A stretch of DNA of 16,341 bases from JAJKJG01 sp036389455 (lineage in GTDB: Bacteria; Pseudomonadota; Alphaproteobacteria; Rhizobiales; Beijerinckiaceae): positions 1-16,341 of the forward strand of contig DASVPW010000171.1 of NCBI GenBank assembly GCA_036389455.1, written 5' to 3'. The position numbers and the translations under genes are program-made. The notes below the pieces were generated by a model. That model was not told the DNA's origin, ran no database searches, and saw only the letters and a program-made list of their open reading frames with translations. Every line of letters starts with the position of its first letter. Positions within the stretch are counted from its first letter, which is position 1. Positions 7,560-13,821 of this stretch are shown here, piece by piece.

Positions 7560-7799
7560 TCAGGCGGCCTCGCGCCGCTCCTCGGCCGGGAACGGGATCA
7601 CGTCGACCATCTGGCCCTTGCGGTCCTGGACGCTCACGACCCAGTTCGACCAGTCCATGTCGGGCGGGACCGACCGCATCATACGGTTAGCGACGAGGCA
7701 GGCGCGCAGGTGCAGGTCCTGCATCGACCGGGTGTTCTGCCCGACCCGGTCGAGGACGAAGTCGAATCCGTCCGTGCAATGGAAGAAGTGGACCGCCAT
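7560..7799 (-). CDS. DUF6894 family protein
   Basis: Small protein of 79 residues, function unknown. It begins MAVHFFHCTDGFDFVLDR and later has RACLVANRMM, DWSNWVVSVQDRKGQMVDVIPF, the layout of DUF6894 proteins (a PxxFFHxxDG start and a late strand ending in VPF). These are common in multiple copies in Methylobacterium and Bradyrhizobium genomes. The open frame extends upstream, but the ATG at 7799 has a CCGGAG ribosome site at normal spacing and matches the family start. A leading cysteine after FFH is unusual but not diagnostic. It stands alone: 170 bases separate it from the secreted gene downstream and 173 from the PilZ gene upstream, and no operon partner is visible. Confidence 0.83.
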   Translation of the reverse strand: MAVHFFHCTDGFDFVLDRVGQNTRSMQDLHLRACLVANRMMRSVPPDMDWSNWVVSVQDRKGQMVDVIPFPAEERREAA

Positions 7800-7972
7800 G
7801 GAAGCTCCGGTCGCCGCCGCCCAAACCTGCCGGAGCATGGACGCCAAGCGTGACAATTCGTGAAACGGAGCGCCGGTAGACCGCAAAACCCCACGATTCG
7901 CCCCGCCTTTTCCGCCCTTTCCACGCAATTCACAGGAGTGGATGGTTGTCCGACGCTTGTGCTTAATCGCCG

Positions 7973-8269
7973 CTATCCCGCGGCCGCCATCCGCTCCGGC
8001 TCCCGCGTCGGCCAGCGCAGGACGGCGCGGAACTTGACGCCGACCTCGCGCCCCCGGCGCCAGCGCACCTCGGCCCGGAACACGGTCCCGCGGGAGGGCA
8101 GCTGGAGCTCGAACTCGTTCGGGAGTCCGACCGGATCGGCGAAGGACAGCCGCGCCCCGCCCATCGACAGGTCCCGGATCGAGCAGTCCATCGTGATGCG
8201 GTCCGCCCCGAAGACGATCTTGCCGGCGAGAAGCGTCTTGCGGCGCCGGCTCTCGCGTCTTTCGTCCAT
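7973..8269 (-). CDS. Single-domain PilZ protein
   Basis: PilZ-domain protein of 98 residues, a likely receptor for cyclic di-GMP. The basic N-terminus ERRESRRRK (residues 3-11) supplies the RxxxR motif, and DLSMGGARL (33-41) supplies the (D/N)xSxxG motif; both bind the ligand in characterised PilZ domains. Strands continue with FELQLP, FRAEVRWRRGREVGVKF. The domain fills the protein, so there is no attached enzyme or receiver and the output must come through a partner. The ATG at 8269 has a strong CAGGAGAG ribosome site six bases away. A basic C-terminal tail follows the domain. It is divergent from pccB across a 207-base spacer. Motility, exopolysaccharide or envelope processes are likely targets in general, but the neighbours do not identify one. 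Confidence 0.9.
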   Translation of the reverse strand: MDERRESRRRKTLLAGKIVFGADRITMDCSIRDLSMGGARLSFADPVGLPNEFELQLPSRGTVFRAEVRWRRGREVGVKFRAVLRWPTREPERMAAAG

Positions 8270-8476
8270 GGCGCAGCTCTCCTGGCCGGAATGGCGCCAC
8301 GGATTGAACGGCGCAACGTCATAAGGCCGGGTGCATCCCGCCGCTCGGATTCTCTCTCTGGTTTTGCCGACAATTTTTCGCGAATCGGGCAGGATTGCCC
8401 CCGGTCGATCCGCCGTTCCGGAGCCGTAAGGCGCGTGCTAAGCGTCGCGGCAAGCGGAAGCTCGGCAGGGGACCCG

Positions 8477-10009
8477 ATGAAGGACATTCTCGAACGGCTC
8501 GAGGAACGGCGCCAGGAAGCGCGGCTCGGCGGCGGCGCGCGGCGCATCGAGGCGCAGCACAAGCGCGGCAAGCTCACAGCGCGGGAGCGCATCGAGCTCC
8601 TCCTCGACCACGGCTCCTTCGAGGAGCTCGACATGTTCGTCCAGCACCGGGCGACGGACTTCGGCATGGCCGAGCAGAAAATCCCGGGCGACGGCGTCGT
8701 CACCGGCTGGGGCACCGTCAACGGCCGCACGGTGTTCGTTTTCTCGAAGGATTTCACCGTCTTCGGCGGCTCGCTGTCCGAGACGCACGCGCAGAAGATC
8801 ACCAAGATCCAGGACATGGCCTTGAAGGCCCGCGCGCCGATCGTCGGCCTGTTCGACGCCGGCGGAGCGCGAATCCAGGAAGGTGTCGCGGCGCTCGGGG
8901 GTTACGGCGAGGTCTTCAAGCGCAACGTGATCGCCTCGGGGGTTATCCCGCAGGTCTCGGTCATCATGGGCCCCTGCGCCGGCGGCGACGTCTACTCGCC
9001 CGCCATGACCGACTTCATCTTCATGGTGCGCGACACGAGCTACATGTTCGTCACCGGCCCGGACGTGGTGAAGACGGTGACGAACGAGGTCGTGACGGCG
9101 GAAGAGCTCGGCGGCGCCAAGGTCCACACCGCGAAGTCGTCGATCGCCGACGGCGCCTACGACAACGACGTCGAGGCGCTGCTCCAGGTCCGCCGCCTCA
9201 TGGACTTCCTGCCGGAGAACAACGTCGACGGCGTGCCCGAATGGCCGTCCTTCGACGATCCCGACCGGGTCGACCTCTCGCTCGACACGGTGGTGCCCGA
9301 CAACCCGAACAAGCCCTACGACATGAAGGAGGCCATCCTGAAGGTCGTCGACGAGGGCGATTTCTTCGAGATCCAGGAAGCGTTCGCCAAAAACATCATC
9401 ACGGGCTTCGCGCGCATCGAGGGCCGCACCATCGGCGTCGTGGCGCAGCAGCCGATGGTGCTGGCAGGCGTGCTCGACGCCGACGCCTCGCGCAAGGGCG
9501 CGCGCTTCGTGCGCTTCTGCGACGCCTTCAACATCCCGATCGTGACCCTCGTCGACGTGCCGGGCTTCTTACCTGGAACGGCGCAGGAGTACGGCGGCCT
9601 CATCAAGCACGGGGCGAAGCTGCTCTTCGCCTACTCGCAGGCGACGGTGCCTCTCGTGACGATCATCACCCGAAAGGCCTTCGGCGGCGCCTACGACGTC
9701 ATGGCCTCGAAGCACGTCGGCGGCGACGTGAACTACGCCTGGCCGACGGCCCAGATCGCCGTCATGGGCGCGAAGGGGGCCGTTGAGATCATTTTCCGGC
9801 AGGACATGGCCGATCCGGAGAAGATCGCAGCCCGCACCAAGGAATACGAGGACCGCTTCATGTCGCCGTTCGTGGCGGCGGAGCGCGGCTACATCGACGA
9901 GGTGATCATGCCCCATTCCACGCGCCGCCGCGTGGCGCGGGCCCTCGCGATGCTGCGCGAGAAGGCGGTCGAGGCGCCGTGGAAGAAGCACGATAATATA
10001 CCGTTGTAG
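8477..10009 (+). CDS. pccB: Propionyl-CoA carboxylase beta subunit (carboxyltransferase)
   Basis: Carboxyltransferase subunit of a biotin-dependent acyl-CoA carboxylase, 510 residues, full length. It moves the carboxyl group from carboxybiotin to propionyl-CoA to give (S)-methylmalonyl-CoA. Two crotonase-like domains are seen: the N-terminal half with FDAGGARIQEG (126-136) and MGPCAGGDVYSPAMTDF (164-180), and the C-terminal half with GVLDADASRKGARFVRF (331-347), VDVPGFLPGTAQE (359-371) and RKAFGGAYDVMASKHVGGD (399-417). In actinobacterial homologues the Asp in GGAYDVM (here Asp407) goes with a preference for propionyl-CoA over acetyl-CoA, so propionyl-CoA is the likely substrate. The ATG at 8477 has AGGGGA upstream; the open frame to 8291 lacks family sequence. 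The biotinylated alpha subunit gene is not in this window. Confidence 0.95.
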   Translation: MKDILERLEERRQEARLGGGARRIEAQHKRGKLTARERIELLLDHGSFEELDMFVQHRATDFGMAEQKIPGDGVVTGWGTVNGRTVFVFSKDFTVFGGSLSETHAQKITKIQDMALKARAPIVGLFDAGGARIQEGVAALGGYGEVFKRNVIASGVIPQVSVIMGPCAGGDVYSPAMTDFIFMVRDTSYMFVTGPDVVKTVTNEVVTAEELGGAKVHTAKSSIADGAYDNDVEALLQVRRLMDFLPENNVDGVPEWPSFDDPDRVDLSLDTVVPDNPNKPYDMKEAILKVVDEGDFFEIQEAFAKNIITGFARIEGRTIGVVAQQPMVLAGVLDADASRKGARFVRFCDAFNIPIVTLVDVPGFLPGTAQEYGGLIKHGAKLLFAYSQATVPLVTIITRKAFGGAYDVMASKHVGGDVNYAWPTAQIAVMGAKGAVEIIFRQDMADPEKIAARTKEYEDRFMSPFVAAERGYIDEVIMPHSTRRRVARALAMLREKAVEAPWKKHDNIPL

Positions 10010-10021
10010 GAAACAGTATTG

Positions 10022-10050
10022 TTGAAAGACGCACCGCGCGATTCTAACAT
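10022..10050 (+). promoter_or_regulatory. Sigma70-type promoter for the gene at 10078
   Basis: TTGAAA (10022-10027) and TAACAT (10045-10050) are separated by exactly 17 bases, a near-consensus sigma70 promoter. Transcription would start near 10057, leaving a short leader of about 20 bases with the ribosome site TGGAGG (10062-10067) before the ATG. It lies just after the pccB stop, so the next gene need not depend on pccB transcription. Confidence 0.65.
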
Positions 10051-10077
10051 GCCGGTAGAGTCCTGGAGGCAGAATAA

Positions 10078-11682
10078 ATGGAACCCTCCGAAGAGACTGC
10101 GCCGAATGCGAGCGCCTTTGATGCGGCTGACATTCCGAAGCTGGACTACCTGCTGCGCCGCCAGGAGGTCGCGGTCAAGGTGGCCGAATACGAGTTGAAG
10201 AAGAAGGACTACGAGCTTCGCGAGAAGGAAGCCGCTCTCAAGGGCGAAGATCTTGCAGTCCGACGTCAGGAACTCGTCATGAAAGAGAAGGAGGCTTCGC
10301 GCTCCTTTCTGAAGAATCCGGTCTTTTGGGGCGTAGCGGCAACGGGTCTCGGCATTGTCGTGAATGCGGTGATCGCGAACCTGCAGGAACTGAACAAGCA
10401 AAACTTCAACGAAGAGAACGCCAGGCAGCTGAAGCTCCAGGAAGAAAACAAGGGCCGGATTGCCGAGGAGAAGAACAAAACCGATCTGCTGATCGCCGCC
10501 ATCAGGACCGGAAATGAGGCCGAAAATCGGCAGAACCTCGAGGCGTTGATCGGGATGAAGGTGATTCGGGACTCCGATATCATCAAATGGGTCGAGCAGG
10601 GAAAGCCGCTTCCGAGCCTGCCGCCGGCAACTGCGCCCGCCGCCCCGCCTGCGGCGCCGCAGGCCTTCGCCCAGCGCGTTTCCGGATATTGGAAGCGCGG
10701 CGACACCGCGAAGGAGGTTGCAGATGCTCAGGCCTTCCTCAAGGCGCAGGGTTTCAGCCATCTGCCCGCGGACGGCGCCCTTGGCGCTGCGACCGAAGTG
10801 GCCATCAAACAGTTCGAGCGCACGCGCCAGCGCGCCGAAAGCGGGATCGTCGGCCCCTGGTTCCTGGAGCAGATCGCCCGGACCGAACAGCCCTCATTCA
10901 CTATCGACGACAGGAGCTTCACCGGCCGTTGCTTGTCGGTGGTGGCGACCCTGGAAGGCCTAAGTCTGCCGACCCAAGGCGCCTTCGGCTTGTTAGGCGG
11001 TGAGGTGATCACCGATTATGGAGCTGGATCCGACCAACTGCGGCAGCTCTTCAGGTCGGTGCGTGAGAAGGACCCGGCGCTGTACGCGTCCGCGCTTGGT
11101 TCCGAGAAGGCCGCCTTCGACCGCATCCTCGATGTGCCGCGGGAGGAAGTTGTCGCTCTGGCGAAGTCGCTTGCCAGCGAGGGCAGATTCTCCGTGTCGC
11201 AAGCTTGGCGCTCGCGGATCAGGGAATTGATGCGCTCCCCTGCGGCCGCCGCGTTCGAGCGGGCCTATTTCGAGCAGACGGTGCACCGGGCCGTCCCAAT
11301 TGCGTCCGAGCTGGGGTTCACTTCCGAACGGGGCCTTTGTTTCGTCGCGGACCTGCTGGTAAGCCAGGGGCGGATCGGCTCCGGCGCGATGATGGCGAGT
11401 GTCAAGGCCAAACTCGCGACCCCTCCCGAGGGCATCCCCGGCGATGTCGTGGAAGTCTGGCGGATGGGAACCGTCATAGATTCCTTGCAGTCCTCCCCCC
11501 GCATGCCGGAGGGCTTTAGGAAGTTCCTCGAGCAGCGCCGCCTGTTCATGGCGACTGGCATCGGCGACATTCATGGAAGGAAGCTGAGCCTCGCCCGGGA
11601 TTTCGGCATCTTGATCGAGCCATTCAAGGTTGCGGACCTACCGAAGACCGACGGCCAGCAGGATCCGTCCGTGGCCCGCTAG
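10078..11682 (+). CDS. Coiled-coil membrane protein with peptidoglycan-binding-like and lysozyme/chitosanase-like domains
   Basis: Protein of 534 residues, probably an inner-membrane protein facing the periplasm. Residues 20-78 are a charged, cytoplasmic coiled coil. Residues 81-101 (starting PVFWGVAATGLGIVVNAVIA) are one membrane helix. A second coiled coil (104-150) follows, then a Pro/Ala linker (178-197), a region like PG_binding_1 (about 205-262, with AFLKAQGF, LPADGALGAATEVAIKQFE), and a C-terminal domain (280-512) that resembles lysozyme/chitosanase folds: TLEGL (291-295), GLLGGEVITDYGAGSDQL, SERGLCFVADLLVSQG and IHGRKLSLARDFGI. Glu293 is a candidate catalytic acid, but the Asp expected near GLLGG in GH46-type enzymes is not evident (PTQGAF stands there). 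The gene has lower GC, especially in its first half, and its own promoter, which hints at recent acquisition. Function is unknown. Confidence 0.75.
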   Translation: MEPSEETAPNASAFDAADIPKLDYLLRRQEVAVKVAEYELKKKDYELREKEAALKGEDLAVRRQELVMKEKEASRSFLKNPVFWGVAATGLGIVVNAVIANLQELNKQNFNEENARQLKLQEENKGRIAEEKNKTDLLIAAIRTGNEAENRQNLEALIGMKVIRDSDIIKWVEQGKPLPSLPPATAPAAPPAAPQAFAQRVSGYWKRGDTAKEVADAQAFLKAQGFSHLPADGALGAATEVAIKQFERTRQRAESGIVGPWFLEQIARTEQPSFTIDDRSFTGRCLSVVATLEGLSLPTQGAFGLLGGEVITDYGAGSDQLRQLFRSVREKDPALYASALGSEKAAFDRILDVPREEVVALAKSLASEGRFSVSQAWRSRIRELMRSPAAAAFERAYFEQTVHRAVPIASELGFTSERGLCFVADLLVSQGRIGSGAMMASVKAKLATPPEGIPGDVVEVWRMGTVIDSLQSSPRMPEGFRKFLEQRRLFMATGIGDIHGRKLSLARDFGILIEPFKVADLPKTDGQQDPSVAR

Positions 11683-11717
11683 ATCGGCATCCCCCGGCTT
11701 ATCGGAGCGGACGAACG

Positions 11718-12902
11718 ATGATCTTGGTCTTGCGCATCCTACTGTTCACGGCGCCCCTGACCCTCTCCACTCCCGCCCACGCCGACTGCCCCCCGCTCGG
11801 CCGCATGCCGAGCTACACCCCCGCGGGCGAGGCGGAGACGCGCGCGTACGACGGCGTCACGTTCTCCGTGCGCAAAGGCGACGACGTGGAGGAGGTGGAG
11901 GTGAAGGGGCGGGCGTGCCGGCAGGCGTATGCGGCGCCTCAGGGCAAGGACCCGTCGAGCGACCTCGAGATCCAGACCAACTACCGCGAAGAGCTCCGGA
12001 AGCTCGGGGCGCAGGTCCTCTATCGCGACGACCGCACTACGGTCGCGAAGCTCATTAAAGGGGCCGAGGAAACCTGGGCGCGGGTCTACAGCCAGGAGAC
12101 CGACATCGAGGTCGTCACGGTCGTGCGGCAGCCGCTGAAGGCCACACTCCTTGCGCCCTCCGGCCCCGACTATCGGCTGCTGGGCCGCATGCCGGCCTAC
12201 GAGGCGGGAACGCCGGAGAAGCGGAACTTCGACGAATTGAAGTTCCTCGTCCGCGGCGACGAGGAGGTCGCCGAGGTCGCGGCGCAGGGCGCGAAATACA
12301 TGGTCACGTACGCTCTCAAGGCCGGCGCTCAAGCTTCGAGCGACGTGGAGATCCAGGACAACTACCGGGCGGCCCTTGCCCAGCTCGGGGCCGTGACGCT
12401 CTACACCGACCCGCGCACCACGGTCGCCCGCCTGGAGCAGGGCGGCCAGACGGTCTGGGTGCGGGTCTACAGTCAGGAGAGCGACATCGAGGTCCAGGCC
12501 ATCGAGGAGAAACCCTTCGTCCCGCCCGCGCCCCAGGCCGCGGCCCTCAAGGGGGCCCTCGACAAGGAGGGCCGCGCGGCGCTCTACCTCGCCTTCGATA
12601 CCGCCAGGGCGGCGCTCAGGCCCGACCAGGCCAAGGCCATCGCCGAGGTCGTGAAGCTCCTCAAGGAGAATCCGGGCCTGAAGCTCTCGGTCGAGGGCCA
12701 CACCGACGACGTCGGCCCGCGCGCCACAAACGAGAAGCTGTCGCGCGACCGCGCCGCCGCCGTCGTCGACGCCCTCGTGGCGGCCGGGATCTCCCGCGAG
12801 CGCCTCAAAAGCGCCGGGCACGGCCCGGCAAAGCCCATCGCCGACAACGCCACGAGCGAGGGCCGCGCGCGGAACCGGCGGATCGAGCTGGTGAAGGGGT
12901 AG
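11718..12902 (+). CDS. OmpA-family protein with duplicated N-terminal module
   Basis: Envelope protein of 394 residues. The signal peptide is MILVLRILLFTAPLTLSTPA with cleavage after AHA (residue 22); the nearby Cys24 does not form a lipobox. Two copies of the same module follow, at residues 26-137 and 153-264: each has LGRMPxY, xSDxEIQxNYRxxLxxLGA, DxRTTVAxL, and RVYSQExDIEV. This layout recalls the DUF4892-like module often seen before OmpA domains. The C-terminal domain (280-394) is a classic OmpA peptidoglycan-binding domain with LAFDTARAALRP, VEGHTDDVG (325-333), LSRDRAAAV (341-349) and ARNRRIELVKG. Such proteins are periplasmic or outer-membrane linked and bind diaminopimelate peptidoglycan. 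The start lies 35 bases after the preceding gene, so the two could share a transcript. Confidence 0.9.
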   Translation: MILVLRILLFTAPLTLSTPAHADCPPLGRMPSYTPAGEAETRAYDGVTFSVRKGDDVEEVEVKGRACRQAYAAPQGKDPSSDLEIQTNYREELRKLGAQVLYRDDRTTVAKLIKGAEETWARVYSQETDIEVVTVVRQPLKATLLAPSGPDYRLLGRMPAYEAGTPEKRNFDELKFLVRGDEEVAEVAAQGAKYMVTYALKAGAQASSDVEIQDNYRAALAQLGAVTLYTDPRTTVARLEQGGQTVWVRVYSQESDIEVQAIEEKPFVPPAPQAAALKGALDKEGRAALYLAFDTARAALRPDQAKAIAEVVKLLKENPGLKLSVEGHTDDVGPRATNEKLSRDRAAAVVDALVAAGISRERLKSAGHGPAKPIADNATSEGRARNRRIELVKG

Positions 12903-13120
12903 ACGCGGCCGAGGGCGCGCTTCGATCTAGCCCGGCGCAAGATCTCCAAGAGCTGCTGACTTGCGGTGACGAGCGGCAGTCGCACGCGGGCCGCCAGCGT
13001 GGCACGAGCGGGAGAGCGCCGCCGCCTCTTTGGCGAGTTCGCCGACGGATGCAGCCCTTCGATACCTGACCAGAAGCGGACGCGCCGCGAAACCCAAGTG
13101 GCATTCGGGGCTCTCTCTGT
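12903..13120. other. Gene-poor spacer with no supported gene
   Basis: Between the OmpA gene and the promoter region at 13125, this 218-base stretch has no reading frame with a convincing start, ribosome site and codon use. The minus-strand frame contains VRLPLVTASQQLLEILRRA, which looks protein-like but is only about 30 codons before becoming antisense to ompA, so I do not call a gene fragment. I see no strong terminator hairpin either. Confidence 0.4.
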
Positions 13121-13124
13121 CAGT

Positions 13125-13166
13125 TAAGCAATTGGAGGTTGAGAACTAAGCAATTACGCTTATTCT
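13125..13166 (+). promoter_or_regulatory. Promoter with two TAAGCAATT direct repeats
   Basis: TAAGCAATT occurs at 13125-13133 and 13147-13155, 22 bases apart (about two turns of the helix, so on one face). TTGAGA (13139-13144) and TATTCT (13161-13166) form a likely -35/-10 pair with a 16-base spacer. One repeat lies just upstream of the -35 and the other lies in the spacer, the usual place for a repressor or autoregulator site. Confidence 0.55.
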
Positions 13167-13167
13167 A

Positions 13168-13200
13168 GTTGCGGGAATATCGCGAGGTCCGCGATGCAAC
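13168..13200 (+). promoter_or_regulatory. Hairpin in the leader of the 13214 gene
   Basis: GTTGC (13168-13172) pairs with GCAAC (13196-13200), and ATCGCG (13179-13184) pairs with CGCGAT (13190-13195), with a six-base bulge on the left arm and a five-base loop. The stem ends directly before the ribosome site TGGAGGG (13201-13207). If the start of transcription is at the predicted place (about 13173), the outer stem would be lost from the RNA and the repeat may instead act in DNA. Confidence 0.5.
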
Positions 13201-13213
13201 TGGAGGGTCCGAA

Positions 13214-13720
13214 ATGAAAGCGCCGAAGACGGAACATTGGCGGGCGATCGAGGAGCATTGGGACTTGCCGGGCGCCGCCTCGCTGCTGCCGGGCAAGCTC
13301 GCCGCCGAGGCGAAGAAGCTCCTGAAGCCGCAGGACCTGCTCGTCGTCACCGGCCTCGTCACCCTCGGCAACACCAACCTCCATCCCCGCCTCTCCGAGA
13401 GGAAGCCGCAGGGGATCAACCCGGCGATCCTCCAGCTCGACCTGACGATCAAGGAGCAGGGGACCGGCAACACGGTCGTCCACAAGCAGCAGGTCATGTT
13501 CCTGAAGCTGGTCGAATGCGGGCAGTACAGGAACGTCGAGGTCTTCTATGAGAATAAGAAGATCGCCGACGTCCCCGTCGTGCGCGGCGAGGATTTGCCC
13601 GAGCGCAAGCAGGCGGCCCTCGCGGCCAAGGCCAACGCCAAGCGCGGCAAGGTCGCCGGCAAGGCGAAGCCGTCGAAGAAGGCCTCCAAACAGAAGCAGA
13701 AGCAGCCCGCCGCGCGCTAA
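13214..13720 (+). CDS. Small protein of unknown function with a lysine/alanine-rich tail
   Basis: Protein of 168 residues that I do not recognise. Residues 1-130 look like a folded domain of mixed secondary structure, with LLPGKLAAEAKKLL, DLLVVTGLVTLGNTNLHPRL, AILQLDLTIKEQG, QQVMFLKLVECGQYRNVEVF and VVRGEDLPERKQ. Residues 131-168 are a disordered, strongly basic tail of Lys, Ala and Gln (with KAKPSKKASKQKQKQ), like histone H1-type tails of bacterial nucleic acid-binding proteins. There is no signal peptide or membrane helix. The ATG at 13214 has TGGAGGG at ideal spacing; the frame continues upstream to 13169 into the leader hairpin and is not the likely start. It has its own promoter with direct repeats. 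A DNA- or RNA-binding role is an inference from the tail only. Confidence 0.7.
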   Translation: MKAPKTEHWRAIEEHWDLPGAASLLPGKLAAEAKKLLKPQDLLVVTGLVTLGNTNLHPRLSERKPQGINPAILQLDLTIKEQGTGNTVVHKQQVMFLKLVECGQYRNVEVFYENKKIADVPVVRGEDLPERKQAALAAKANAKRGKVAGKAKPSKKASKQKQKQPAAR

Positions 13721-13821
13721 AAACCTCTCTCCGGAGCTAATCCTTCCGGGCGCGTGCGCGGCAGCACATCGTCCTTCCGAGCTTTGCGGTTTAATGCCGC
13801 AAAAGAGCTTGGGAGAGCGTC

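Noticed and set aside
8270..8476. A TTTGCAAA-type operator for a PccR regulator upstream of pccB
   Set aside because: I looked for this motif because PccR controls pccB in Rhodobacter, but no copy or close variant is in the spacer.
12584..13104. Minus-strand frames including VRLPLVTASQQLLEILRRA, perhaps the end of an aldolase-like gene
   Set aside because: Only about 30 codons look protein-like, there is no start or ribosome site, and the rest is antisense to ompA.
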